Program-made: the position numbers and the translations under genes
In this document: piece after piece, positions 47,455 to 60,078 of the stretch
How the letters are laid out: every line of letters begins with the position of its first letter
Position numbering within the stretch: position 1 is the first letter of the stretch
Notes under the pieces: generated by a model
Database searches by the model: none
The model's input: the letters and a program-made list of their open reading frames with translations, nothing else
Told to the model about the DNA's origin: nothing
Origin: Paralichthys olivaceus
Taxonomy: Eukaryota > Chordata > Actinopteri > Pleuronectiformes > Paralichthyidae
Assembly (NCBI RefSeq): GCF_024713975.1
Contig: NC_091096.1
Coordinates: 712,001-776,000, forward strand
Reading direction: 5' to 3'
DNA length: 64,000 nt

Positions 47455-47636
47455 TCTCTGTCTGTCTGTATCTGTCTTTATCTGTCTGTCTCTGTCCATC
47501 TATATCTGCCTTTATCTGTCTGTCTCTGTCCATCTATATCTGCCTGTATCTGTCTCTCTCTCTCTGTCTGTCTGTATCTGTCTCTCTCTCTCTGTCTGTC
47601 TGTATCTGTCTCTCTCTGTCTGTCTGTATCTGTAAA
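47455..47636. repeat. (TCTG)n/(TC)n compound repeat
   Basis: Alternating CTGTCTGTATCTGTCT and CTCTCTCT runs, about 180 bp. Frames through it are low-complexity. Confidence 0.92.
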
Positions 47637-47639
47637 CTT

Positions 47640-48935
47640 TTAAACTCTGGTCTTTTATGAACCTGTCCTCTCCTCTCTCTCGTTTATAATCTGTGGTCAA
47701 ATCTAAATCCTGCGTGACCTCTGACCTCCGCCTCACAGTTAACTCCTCTAACGTTCTGATAAAATCCGTCATGTGATCATCTCTTCACCAGGCGTGTTCC
47801 TGAGCCTCCTGATCAGCTGATCCCGGCCATCGTCGTGGTTACAATGTTTTGTCTATTTAACGTGTCTCCGGAAGAAACGGTTTGGATCAGAACTGACTGA
47901 TCGGAGATTCCTCTGTGACACAGCGTGGGCGTGTGTGAGAACGTGTGTTAATTGGTTTGTGTATGGACACACCTTGACAACACTGTTAAACATGCCTGTT
48001 TCCATGAAGACACAATTCTGCCTTCAAGAGGAACCGCCGATAAAAGATCTGGAACACAACAAGAAAACCTGTCTTCTCTCTGATTCTCTGAGCGTCCTCA
48101 TCAGTCCACCAGGAGAACCCGGATCCTCCACATACATGATCCTTTTGACTTTTTCTGTTTCTGAAGTGACCGAACTTCCATCAGTCGACAGACAATCGAG
48201 AATCATGAACCAAGCTTCACGTTTGTTCATGTTTCACTTGATCTGTTTTAGTTTCACATTGTAATTCAGGGACTAAAGAATTCTGTCTCACATTCATACC
48301 TCCTGTCCTCATCACCTACGTGGGCGGGGTCTACCTATACTTGACTCTGATTGGTTTGTAGACAGCGTCTGAAATTCACAGGATTGCTTGTGCTTCCTCT
48401 TCTTCTTCTTCTTCTATGGTTTAATGTGTCTCTACTTCCTGTGATTGGTCCAAAAGTCCAAACTGTCCAACAAAGTGTTTCCAGTGTGAACCAACAGAAC
48501 CAGGTTCAGTTTGATCCAGACCCAGAACTCCTCTTCTGGTCTGAGGAACCGTTCACACCTGAAGTTCAGACTGAAGCTCTGAAACAAACCAGTCCTGAGA
48601 TGTGTCGTCCATCTTTATGGACATTCACTGATCATCTGCACTGAAAAAAAAGATTGTTCTCTGATTCTTTTCTCATTTCTTGTTTAAATTTCTAGATGTT
48701 TTCCTGAGTGTGCGAGAGAAGCTGATCCGCTCATGTCGCGGTATCATCAGTTTGGCTCCAGTGGCGCCTCCTGCTGAGCGACCTGGGACATGAAGCACCA
48801 GGTTTCATCCAGAACTGATCACATGATGTCAGACTGGTCCTCACAACGGCAGGAAGAACTCACAAACTGTCTGTGACACACTTTCTGAATGAGCTGCTGT
48901 CAGGTTGTGTAATGAGACAGAAGGACCAGCCAACC
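47640..48935. other. Interval without a supported gene
   Basis: A frame at 48360-48644 begins after a possible acceptor (TTTGTAG) and has a leucine-rich hydrophobic run followed by a polar stretch, but no start exon, homolog or partner exon was found. Its end overlaps sequence resembling the terminus of the local MITE-like family (TCGTCCATCTTTAT). Treated as unproven. Confidence 0.35.
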
Positions 48936-48938
48936 AGG

Positions 48939-49070
48939 TGTGTGTGTCTGTGTGTGTGTGTGTGTGTGTCTGTCTGTCTGTGTGTCTGTGTGTGTGTGTC
49001 TGTCTGTCTGTCTGTCTGTGTGTGTGTGTGTGTGTGTCTGTCTGTGTGTGTGTGTGTCTGTCTGTCTGTC

Positions 49071-49101
<31 letters not shown>

Positions 49102-49131
49102 CTGTCTGTCTGTGTGTGTGTGTGTGTGTGT
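48939..49131. repeat. (TG)n/(TCTG)n compound microsatellite
   Basis: About 190 bp of TG units interrupted by TCTG blocks, giving low-complexity frames on both strands. Confidence 0.95.
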
Positions 49132-49584
49132 TGCACACTCTGAAGTACAGTTAGTTGTGATCTACACACACTGGTCGTATTGATCATAATTCAGAAACAT
49201 TGAATGAAGTTGAAAACATCTGGATGAAACTGACGCAGATTCACTAAAGATAAATAAAGGCTGATCTGAGGTCAGTTCAGGTGCGTGACAGAGTGTGGGA
49301 CGTGTGAATACTTCCTCTCTGTGACTTCAGGTCCAGTCTGAAGAGGAGGGATATTTTCTTTCTTTAAAAAACTCTTCTCACATTAACTTATTTACCTTCA
49401 CTGATTATTTTCTTTATATATAATATGATCATGGAGCATCGTTTATATTTTGACATAATAATTCTGTAATTTAACCGTTAGTCACTGAAACGACCTGAGA
49501 ACACATGAGGTTGTTCTGTTGTTGGACTGAGGAGGATTTTTCAAGGTCATTGAACTCATTCACAACAAATTCATTCATCTGTGA

Positions 49585-49615
<31 letters not shown>

Positions 49616-49627
49616 GACACACAGACA

Positions 49628-49698
<71 letters not shown>

Positions 49699-49705
49699 AC
49701 ACAGG
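49585..49705. repeat. (CA)n/(CAGA)n compound microsatellite
   Basis: About 120 bp of CA units with ACAGACAG interruptions. Confidence 0.95.
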
Positions 49706-50182
49706 TTTTGTTTGTGTGATAGAGGCTTGTTGTTGAAGCAGCAGAGAACATCCACATTGTCTCGTCACTTTCCCAGGATTCCACTCTGCGTGGTCACAGA
49801 GGACAACACGCCGTATTTTCACAACATAATGAACAACAATCGATTCTTGTTGAGAATCTGAAGTTAACTCTAACAGCTGATCCTCCTGATTGATCCTGAT
49901 TGATCCTCCAGATGTTCAGCTTCGTCTTCATCAGCCGCTCTGCCTCCTGGAGAACAAACCATGTCCAGTTAACAAGCTGACAGATGTTTTCTGCATCTGG
50001 ATATTGACTGATGGTGTAGAAATGGTGTAGAAATGGCGGCTGTGACTTTTATTCAAATTAAAACAGGTTCAGCAGTGTTTCTAAACCGTTAGTGGCTCTG
50101 GAGCCGTGTGGACACCAGGCGGTCTGTAGCAGATCTGAGTTGTAGTATGGATGGACGGTCCTGAACACATGAGACAGAGAGG

Positions 50183-50254
50183 GGGGGTGTAGCTCAGTGG
50201 TAGAGCATTAGACTGCAGATCAAGAGGTCTCTGGTTCAATTCCAGACGCCCCCT
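50183..50254 (+). tRNA. tRNA-Cys (GCA), possibly a tRNA-derived copy
   Basis: The 72-nt cloverleaf can be drawn: acceptor GGGGGTG/CGCCCCC, D arm GCTC...GAGC, anticodon loop CTGCAGA with GCA at 50215-50217, and T arm TCTGG TTCAATT CCAGA. A box (TAGCTCAGTGG) and B box (GGTTCAATTCC) are good. The anticodon stem has one A-A mismatch where vertebrate tRNA-Cys usually has a T-A pair, so it may be a decaying copy. No clear T-run terminator follows within about 20 bp. Confidence 0.75.
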
Positions 50255-50259
50255 GCATG

Positions 50260-53200
50260 AGAATCATGTCACATTTCTGAAATTGACCTTTTACCGTGCA
50301 GAGACCTGCTGGGGAACTGTGTCAAGATCCTTCCTCCAGCTCCCTCACGGCTCCATGTTCTCAGAATCAGAAGACTCCTCATGGTCAGGAGCTGAAAGAC
50401 AAAGCAACCGACAGATTTTCCTTTGTCTTGGTCATCTGGGAGAAACTAGCTGCTTCTCCAAAAGACTCATTGGATCAGGATCTTTCTGTTTGGACCAGAA
50501 CCTGCTGCAAGGATGAAATATTCCATCTGGCCTGAGAATGACTCAGCATGAACTTTTCTAACATGAAAACAAGAACTTACTGAATGAAGGAGTTGTAGAA
50601 TTTAAAAGAAACTAACACTGAGGAGTTCTAGAGTCTGACTGTGTCCAACTCTGAATGAGTTGAACCTGAGTTCACTGAGCTCAGCATACACCTGTGAGGT
50701 ACCTTCAGGTACAGTACTTCATATTCTTCTTTTCTTCTCACACTGTTAAAACCTGTGTGGCGTCCTGCACGCTACCTCCACCTCCCACAAATATTCAGCC
50801 CGAGGCCCCTGTACTGTACCTCGGCTGTCTCTGTGTTGCTGTCTGTTTTTCTTGGCTGTATTTATGTCCTCTGCATAAACCCAGCAGAGTTTAGCCCGGG
50901 AGAACGATGCTTTTAAAATACCAAATAATGTTCTCTTTGCACGAAAAGTGAGAGGATTAGAAAAGACGGAAAGACAAAGAAGTTTAAAGTGAAGGTGCGG
51001 AGGTCGAGGAGGCAGACGAGCGGAGATCACTGCTTCATCTTCCAAAAATACATTTTCATTGAATTAAATCCAAAACCTTCATCCTGAGAAGATCAAACCA
51101 CATTTCATTCTCATTTTTCACAAGTTCCCGCTATTTAAATGAGTTTTTCATCTGAACCATGATGTTGTTCACACGTTAAACAAACTTAAGAAAACATGCA
51201 AACAGACCAAAGACGTTCTGAAAACTGCATGAGCTGCACTTTTGTGTTGCAGCATGTTTGTGTATTTGACTGCGTTGTGTGTAATTGCAGCGAGTTGTCA
51301 TTTTGTGTGTTGAGCTCTCGTTGTGCTGGACAATGAGGAATCAAAAACGCACTCCAACAGCAGTTTGAGTGAAAGCAACACTTTAAATCCAAAAGAAACA
51401 TTTAAGAGTTTCTCCTAAATTTAACCAAAAGTCGTAGACGTCTGCTGAAGAGGTTTTGTTTTCATTTGTGTTGGTCTGTTCGCAGGATTACACAAAAACG
51501 ACTGGACGGATTTTCATAAAACCTGGTTGGATGTTTTCTGTGTCAGAGAAGGAGTCTTTACATTTTGGTGCAGATCAGGACGTGGATGCAGGATTTTTTT
51601 TTTTTTACTGTCTGTGACATTGTGAGATGAGGTGTATCCAGACATGTGTAGAAAACGAATATTTACGAGTGTGTGAGATTTGGAACAGATCAAAATAAAA
51701 GTCAGGATCTAGTGATTTATGATTGATCGGTTTGTTGAGGAGTGAGTCATTTTCTGATTCAACTGAAGTTTTATGTTCTATAGTGAAATATATTAACGTC
51801 ACGCTTCTATGTCCGTTTTTCTGCTGTGAAACATCCTCATGTTTACGACAGAAGAAGATTTTTACTGTAACTCAAACTAAACTAAACGAAACCTTTGACA
51901 ACTGAAGCAGGTTCTCTGTCATGTTTCACAATAACATAATAAAACAATGAAGTTTTGTTAGTTTTCAGTAAAAAATGATACCAGCATAGAAAACCGGCTT
52001 CTCAATACATTTTTGGAAGAAAAAATCTAAATGAAATTTAATTCAGCTTCGATTAAAAGACTGAATACAGACGTTTTTGTTCTTATGTTTCAAAAATGTA
52101 CAAAAACACCATGAAACAAGTGTTTTGTTCCTTATCTGCTTATATTCATCTGGAACCTTTAATCTTCTAGTGTTTCTACACTGAAACAAGAAAACAGCTT
52201 AACAAGGTCTGTTGGTAACACAACGGAATCCAATTTGTTGATAAGTTAAACAGAGTTAATGACTTGAAATGCCTTCATATGTGTTACCAATTGTATTATT
52301 CTTTAAGTTGGTAAAAAGTTTCTTTTTTCAGTGTAGTTTTAATAAAAAAATCATTTCGGCAACTTTCAGACTAAGGACAGAATTGTAATTTGAAACATCT
52401 GAAAGCTGGAGATCTGAGCTGGGAAATTAGATTTAAAGACAGAAACTTAAAGATGGAGACAAACTGTCCTCTGAGGGGCCTCCGTCTTTCTAAAAGTCTG
52501 ACTGTGGCCTCGTTAACATCTCAACTCGTCATGACCTCGCGACGTATGAAGAGAATGTGTGTGAACGTAACACACACGTCACACACACTAAAAGCCAAAC
52601 AACGATAAAAGCTAATCGGTGGTGACCCAGCAATCAATCACTCCCGTCTGTCACTCAGCTTATATTAACTGACATTAATTCAAACTACTTTAAACATCTG
52701 ACGTGTTCTCATCTTATAGCTACATACCATTTTGACATTTGTTATTTTGGCGTCAGGAAAAAAGAAGCATCTGCTAAACCCCCTGAACATCTGAGCACCT
52801 GAACGCTGCGCTCAGGAGACGTTCATGTTTGAAACCCTGACAGCGTCTGCAGGGGTTTGTGGTGTCGGTGGAGCAGAGACTCGTCGACAGAACACGACCT
52901 GCCGCGGCCTCGGGCTGCAGCCGGCGCTGGGGAGAGGCTCGTATCAAAATAGCTCCTTAAATCATCCCATCAGCAGCATGTATGCAAATATATCAGCTGT
53001 TTGTTTGCCCGTCGTCATGACAATCTGTAATTAGACATGTAAACACACAAAAGAGTTAATTTAGAATTACCCAACACATGAAATAGCTTCAAACATCAGC
53101 TCCTCCTCACACTGATCACATTCTAAATGTTGAAACCTACAACAACAGATGTTTTCAGGATCTAACTGTTATTCTACATTTTTCTTATTGTTCATAAATC

Positions 53201-53450
53201 TCATGGACGAGTCTGAGCTCTGTTGACCTCCCTGCTCTCTGCGCCTCGTTGGTTCCTTTGAAAATCTGTCGGGACGCTTCACAAACTCCAGTTGGACGTA
53301 ACAACTGAACACAGAACTTTGTTTCCTAGAACAGCTGCTGACGTTATTTATTTGAAAATCAAACTGGAGGAAACTGTGCATTTGTGGGGACTATTTTTAG
53401 TGGCGGATTAACTTTGGTGTTGTTGGGAGTATTTGTGGCAGAATGAGGCT
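50260..53450. other. Gene-poor interval, partly repeat-derived
   Basis: No supported exons. It contains an interspersed-repeat copy near 51479-51640. A GC-richer, non-repetitive stretch at 52840-53040 including ATGCAAATATATCAGCTGTT could be a conserved noncoding element, which only a cross-species comparison could show. Confidence 0.4.
51479..51640 (+). mobile_element. Interspersed repeat copy (class unknown)
   Basis: The string ACTGGACGGATTTTCATAAA ... TACATTTTGGTGCAGATCAG ... GGATTTTTTT resembles a short noncoding repeat common in many animal genomes, recognised from memory of its consensus. Only one copy was found in the window, so confidence is limited. Confidence 0.45.
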
Positions 53451-53454
53451 CTGA

Positions 53455-53690
53455 CGATAGTAAATAAAGATGGACGACATCATGGCTCCCAAATGTGAAG
53501 CCTAAACATCTCTATCGCCCCCTGGTGGCTGGCTGCAGTATAGATCATAAACCTCCTCCTCCATGTTAGCAGATGGGGCATGGACTAAACTAAAGAGTCA
53601 GACCTGAAGACACACGTCACGTGACCATTCGCTGGTGGTCGAGTCATGTGACTGATAAGAACCAATCAGGAAGAGAACGTGGACGTCATC
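53455..53690 (+). mobile_element. MITE-like element, copy 1
   Basis: Begins AAATAAAGATGGACGAC and contains CGCCCCCTGGTGGCTGGCTG and CCATGTTAGCAGATGGGGCA. These same blocks occur in reverse order and strand at 58290-58345 and 62226-62330. The family appears to end in inverted TATATAAAGATGGACGAC-type termini with no coding capacity. Confidence 0.65.
53516..53528 (-). promoter_or_regulatory. CTCF-like motif carried by the MITE-like element
   Basis: CCACCAGGGGGCG on minus matches the CTCF core. The same motif is present in the copy at 62262-62274, so the element may spread such sites. Confidence 0.35.
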
Positions 53691-53694
53691 ATTT

Positions 53695-56600
53695 ACAAAA
53701 GTCTCAGTTTGTGTTCAGACTAAAACATAAAACCAGAGTTTTCAAACTAAAACAAACCAGTTTACACAAGTGTCAAGATTTAGAGGCTGGAGAACTCCAC
53801 CAGGCGTAACCATAGCAACGGAGATGAGTTTTAAAACTACTAAACACACACACACACACACACAATCGATGTAATTAAAATAGTGTAAAAGTAAGTGAAG
53901 TATAATCAGCTGTGTTGTGTTGCAGTTACTTTGTGCACAGTTTGAAACGGATCGTCACTTGTCAGTCGTCATAGCGACGTGAAGACAAACCCGTACACAC
54001 CGTCGTCGTCTTTAGATCCAGCCCAACATGCTCATCTCTCCGTTTCCACCTTCAGCTGTAATTATGACCTTTAGGCTCCAGATTAGACGACGCGCTGTGA
54101 GAACGAGTGTGTGTTTATTCCTGTTCAACTACACAACTGTGATGACAGAAGAACACGTGGTCAGGTTCAAGTGCATCCACACAGCGATCACAGTTACAGG
54201 TTCAGTGTGGAAGAATTAGGTGAAACACACCAGTGAAAACATCTTGTTTTTGTATGAATTGTTGTTTTCTTTACCATAGAACGGAACTTTATATTTAGAA
54301 TCAATATATTTACGTGGGGGGGGGGGGGCGCCATGTTTTTTACTGTCGTCCAAACTGGACAAACTAAAACCTTTTGAGTTTTCATGACAACTGAAGTTCA
54401 GCACAGGTTCTGTCTCATGTTGGGAAGGGGGGGGGAGGGTGAGATGAGGAGTATTCAGCTGCAACGTGAAACTTCACCTCTAGATGTCACTAAATTCTAC
54501 ACACTGAACCTTTAAATAAAGATGTTTGGTCGATGGTCTAAAGACAGAAAGCAACATTTATTTAGAATCTATATATTGAAATAATAATAATGATAACAAA
54601 TAATATTTACAAGATTTTGATCTAATCTTTTTAATTGAAGTTGGAGAATCCAGAATTTGAGAAGCTTAAAGAAACAAGATTCAGTTCATTTCAGTCAAAC
54701 TCCGTTAAACTCATTTTTAAAATCTTCATTCAACAGTTACTCAGTTTTTAAAAAACGTTTTTTCATTAAAACAGATGTAATTTGATTTTTTTTTTTTCAG
54801 CTTTGAACCAATCAAACCCTCAAGTAATAAAAACATCAAGTCAGATTTTATTTTTAAACCTGGGATGAATCTATTATTAACCGACATTATAAAACTCGAT
54901 TATATCGTTAGAGGAAATTGGATGTTTAATGTTTTATGGCTGAAATGATTCTTATGTTTTAATTTTAATTCCTGAGTAAGAAGTCAGGTTGAATCAAACT
55001 GGAATTTTCCTGCAGACTAATGATGGGGCTGAATTTCTTCAGCAGGGTGTTAGCTGATGTGATCACCGCTCCGGGAAACACTTATCAGCATTATTAAGCT
55101 GTAATAACTATGATCTTCAGGCTGGAACGTGCCTCTGCCTCTTGTTTCCTGCAGCCGAGCGGCCGAGCCTTTTCCTCTCAGCAGTTATGAAGCAACACAT
55201 CGGTATTCTGAGGCCTTGCCGGTGCAGGCAGCAGACAGCAGCTCCTGCAGCATCACAAATCAGAGGCGAGGAGAAAGCTGACAGATGTTTTGGAAACAGG
55301 AGGATGATCTGATCCCAGAAGCTGCGCAGCCGTGAGAAAAACATTTTTATCTCACTGACACTGTCCAGTGTCGAGGGTTCAGTGGTCGTCACGTCTTCAC
55401 ATCTCGCTCTGACTCTTCATCTTGATCCTCTTCAGTGAGGGTCGTCACTTTCTCTCCATGTTTCAACAGACATGTTGGTCACATCTGCTCTGAATCATTC
55501 ACTCTCTGCAGATTACACAGAATTGACATCATATCATTTCTTCTCTTGCCCTCTGCTGAGTGAAACACATCCTGGGATTTTAGGGCGGTGTGTGGGTTTG
55601 AGTCGTGGTGCTCGACGCTCAGAGGAACCGTTATTGGTTCCTGTAGGTTCCTGCTGCTGAATGAGACCCTTGTTTTTTTGTTTGGGCTCTTTTTGTTCAC
55701 TGTAGAATATGTGTCATACGAGTCTTTGTCAGGACAGAGCAACATACCGATGTCAGACCAGCTTTGACGGCTGAGACAAAGACTGACCTGTATGTCCCTG
55801 AGCAGAGGATCACGGGATCATCTGCTCCCAAAGCAACGTGTTCCCAGGGTGGTAGGTTCTATGTTCATAACTCTCCACCATCAAAGGACGCTGGGAACAT
55901 CAGACCTTGGGAACATGGGGCCCTAGAAACATGGTACACGGGAACGTAAGAACTTGGAACCAACTAGGGAACGTAGGACGTTAGGAATATTGTTTGACCT
56001 TGCATAGCGCCGAGGGAACAGAGGGCCTTTGGGAACACTGGATATTTGGAACATAAGACGATGGAAACACAAAACCTTGTGGACAGGACGCAGGAAACAT
56101 TAGATGCTACTTTTAGCATTCATAGCTCGAGTCACATTTATATGTAATCGTAGCTGCATCACATTATATTGAATCAGCTCTGACTTGTGGTTTATCACAC
56201 GTTTTACGCTCTTTGCCTAAAATTAAATTCACCTTTGATTTTCTTAATGACTCGTTAAGTATCTGTTTGGTATCTTGTTCACGTTGGTTGCTTCTCCTTC
56301 ACAGAACAGACTGAAAACATGTAGCTTTAATAAAAAATAGGTTCAGACATAAAAACATCAGTGAAGTATTTGTTCCCTTCGGCCAGGGCCTGAACCTCTG
56401 ACACTCCCTGAGTCTCAGTCGGAGCAGATCCTCTCCGAGCGTTTGGACTCATGTGAACCTGCGGTTTCTGGAACTGGAGAAAGTTCAAACGGTCGAGACG
56501 CATGACATTTAATTAACGAGGGAGAGAGTTGGACCAGTTTTCAACCAACTCCGTTTGTTGTTAATTTTAGCTCATGTGTTTTATGGAGATGATCCAGTTC

Positions 56601-57582
56601 GACTCCGTGAGAGAGTTACTCCGTTCTAATTCTCTGGTCTGATGTTGCCAAGCTGCCGTATCCACAGCAACAGAGTGAAGAATATTTGTTTTAACGTTGG
56701 GTTGAAACTTTCAGAAAGCAGATCACAAAAAGTTCTATTTCAGTCCAATAGTTTTTGTCTTTTATTCAAAGAGACACGATAATACAAACAAATACAGACA
56801 ATATACAAAAAATCCCCAGTGACAACAGGAACAACTATTGATCATGAAGAAAATCTCTGACTCTTCACATGATTAACTAACGGCTCATTTACCAACCTGC
56901 AAAAATCATGTGACAACTCGAACAACTCATTTTTGTGATTCTGTGAATCTTTTTGTTTCAGGGTGGGAAACTTTTTATTTTTAGAGCTTGAGGAGACAAA
57001 GTTCCTCGTTTGTAAATTTAAAAAGGTTCTGTTCTTTTCTCACACTTTCATTTCGGGCCTTAAGGGCAAATAAACATATTTACAATCTGCAGCGCTGCCA
57101 AAGACTAAATAAGTAGAACATCAGTCATCGGAGCTCATACCTCCACCAACAGTCTTCAATCAAGCTGCAGCAGATTACACACATCTACTCATCCATAAAA
57201 ACTCCTCTGCTGGCCATGGAAAAGAATTCATTGTCTTTTTTTAGCTGCGTTTAAAAAACCCACATAAACCTGAGATATAAGAGAAATAAGGCTCCGAATT
57301 CACAAACCAGAGTCAGGAAACCTTCATCCTTCAGATACTGAAGTGGTACAAGTATCACAACCTGACACATCTGGAGAAGTGGATCTGTTGTGTGAGAGGA
57401 TGTTGTTGTCTTGTTTCGATATCGTGCGTGTGTTTGTGTGTGTGTGTGTTAATATTCAGAGTAATCTAGCGTTAATTGTAATCCAGTGTGTCTGTGCTTT
57501 GCATGGCAGCACTTTGTGAGACTTACATTACTGTACATCACCACATAATGTAATGTTATGAAGATATACAGTATGCTGCTCG

Positions 57583-57634
<52 letters not shown>

Positions 57635-57940
57635 TGCGTGCAGGCAGGTGATCAAAGCGACTCAAGAACATTCCTGGAGTTTTAGGGAGAGTGTCTGTGG
57701 TCGAGGCCTGAGGAGACACGAGGAAAAACAACACGCGAGGCGATGAGCTGCAGCCTAACGACAAAACGTGTCTCCCTGACGTTACCTCATATATCCATGA
57801 TTTGTTTTTCTAATTATGTTGTGGTGACAAAAATAATCGCCGGCTGGATTTTGTCCACGGGCAAAGTTTTCTTGGCTGAATAAAGAAACATTTGTTAATG
57901 GTCGTGCACTTACAGGTTGTGGTTGAGAGATTGTGAGAAT
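53695..57940. other. Gene-poor interval
   Basis: No supported exons. It contains a short CA run near 53847, G runs near 54317 and 54427, a GC-richer non-repetitive block at 55120-55400, degenerate GGGAACA-rich repeats at 55800-56100, and a GT microsatellite at 57584-57631. Confidence 0.4.
57584..57631. repeat. (GT)n microsatellite
   Basis: About 24 GT units. The AC-rich frames on the other strand are artefacts. Confidence 0.95.
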
Positions 57941-57944
57941 CTAA

Positions 57945-58350
57945 ACTGAAAATAAAGATGGACGACACGTCTCCACTTCTTTCGGTTGATGAAGCTGAAA
58001 CATCTCATACAATCGCTGCTGTCTCGTGCTCTTGGCTTCCTCTGGGCTCAGTCTATGCAGCAGGGATCTGGGGATGGAGCCGCTGTCGTTCAGTCTGGCC
58101 GATAAATGTTCTCAACCAATCAGGAGTCAGTCTCACCTGTCAATCATCACGTCTCCACCCTGTTTTCATATCATCAAATAACTAATTAAACCAAACTGAT
58201 GAGAAACACTTGAACAAACATCAGTGAGATAAGAACGAGCTGAAACGACAGAAACATCTTTACAAACATTCATTTAACTTCTACTTTGAGTTTTAGTTTG
58301 GTTCATGTCCCACCTGCTAACATGGAGGAGGAGGGTATATGACACACTGC
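57945..58350. mobile_element. MITE-like element, copy 2
   Basis: Starts AAATAAAGATGGACGAC, then carries ACCAATCAGGAGTCAGTCTC, CATATCATCAAATAACTAA and CCACCTGCTAACATGGAGGA. Those blocks recur at 62153-62240. The right end is truncated before the CTCF-like segment. Confidence 0.6.
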
Positions 58351-60078
58351 ACCTGGCCCAGTAACGCGGTCGTCTTTATGGTCTTGAAGCCTCTGAATTG
58401 GGGAACAGCTCATATTTGGAGGTGCGAGGGGGTGGAGCCTGACTGACAGCAGGAGGACGCGCCCACCTACACCTGCCACCTATTGGACGGTACTAGCTGT
58501 CAATCACACTGTGGTATCCACCCCCAATCCATCCGGAGCTTTCTGGTCTGTTTGACTCTAAATCAGGGGTCACCTACCTGGTGCCCGCCCCCAATGACCA
58601 CATGAGTCGCCCGCAGGCCTGTTCTAAAAATAACACAACTCACCAGTGAGCTGCGTCTAAAATCTGATCTGTTTCTAATTAAATTAAATTATTTACTTTT
58701 ATACTGTCAAATGTTTATTCTCATTCTGAAGTTGACTCTTGACTATGATTTGTTAACGGTCGGTCGGTGGCTCGTGAAAATGGGACATTTGTCTGATGAA
58801 ATGTTGAAGAAGTGATCGTCTGAAATTCAAACACTTGCTGAGATTAATAGAAATAAAGTTGATAATTACTGTGAGAAATCATGAACGTGATCAGTGTCTT
58901 CACATAGATGAGAATCATTAATAATAATATATAACTAAAAGCAAACTGAGCAAATGTGTTATTTCAGAAGAGTGGATCTAACTGGTAGTCCTTCGTATGA
59001 CTCAGTACGCATGAAGAAGCTCTCAGTTTCACAAAGGTTGGTGACCTCTAAATGAACATCAGCTGTTTGAAGACGACTTGAAACTAGAGACTGAGACAAA
59101 AACTCCTGAGGACAAAGTTTAGATAGATAGATGACTTTATTAATCCCCCATGTGGGAAATTAAGTTGTCATAGCAGCAGGTAAACTAATGACATCATAAA
59201 AAGACATATTAGAAAATAAAGGTATAGTATAGTAGCAGGAACGACCTCCTGTAGCGTTCCTTATTACAGCGGGGGTGAATGAGAAGTAGAGACATTTTCT
59301 ATAGAAACTACCAGAGGAATCGCCTCCTGCTGGTCAGTACATAGAAGACAGGTTTCTATACTTGTCTACGCACATTGTTATAAACAGACTATAATTGATT
59401 CTTAGCAATGTGTGTGTGTGTGTGTGTGTGTGTGGTAGTGGTGGTGGTGGGGGGGGGTTAATTTGTATATTCTCAGACTTCTTATGTTATTAGCCCCAAA
59501 ATGATTGTGCTCATCTGAGTAAAGCTTCATTCAGCCTCGGAGCGATGAGCCCAAAGACTAAAATCTGTGAACTGGGTGGAAATTATAACTGCGTTGGACA
59601 TTTACTTAGAAAGATGATCTACTGTTACATTACACTTGGCACAGTGAAGACGCCGTAAGCCTTTAATGGGATGATTGACGGTGAATGTGAAACCTGTCAA
59701 GTGTCTCTGTGTCTCTAATCCCTTCATATTAACATTAATTGTTTATGGAAAGTTCTGTGAGATTTACTGTCAAAGAATCTGCTCTAATAAATATTAGAAA
59801 AAACACATATCTGACACTGGGAGTGGATGTTGGACTGAAGACATCAGAACATTTTACTGATGACTTCAGTTTCAACTGTTTACTTAAGTTGACAACTTGT
59901 TACATGGACAGAAAATCTGGTAACACGTATATTTGACATATAAACATGTCGGCTGTTTCATAAAATCAAGTCTTTGTATTTTTAAACTTAATTTTGACAT
60001 TCGGCTTTACTGCAAAGGTGAATTCTTAGAGAGACTGATTATTTACTTACTTAAAACAAATCGTACCAACAGACTGAA
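58351..60078. other. Gene-poor interval
   Basis: No supported exons. A LINE-tail-like repeat lies at 59114-59340 and a GT/GGT microsatellite at 59408-59457. The rest is AT-rich sequence without a recognised feature. Confidence 0.4.
59114..59340. mobile_element. Repeat resembling a LINE 3' tail
   Basis: ATAGATAGATGACTTTATTA followed by ATCCCCCATGTGGGAAATTA resembles the reverse-oriented 3' end of a common fish retroposon, with a TAGA repeat at its end. No reverse transcriptase frame was seen. Confidence 0.45.

Noticed and set aside
48360-48644. Leucine-rich hydrophobic frame resembling a type II membrane protein
   Set aside because: There is no initiating exon and no recognisable domain, and its end overlaps sequence resembling a MITE terminus. 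A nearby stretch at 48697-48795 (VREKLIRSCRGIISLAP) faintly recalls a TIR motif but could not be linked.
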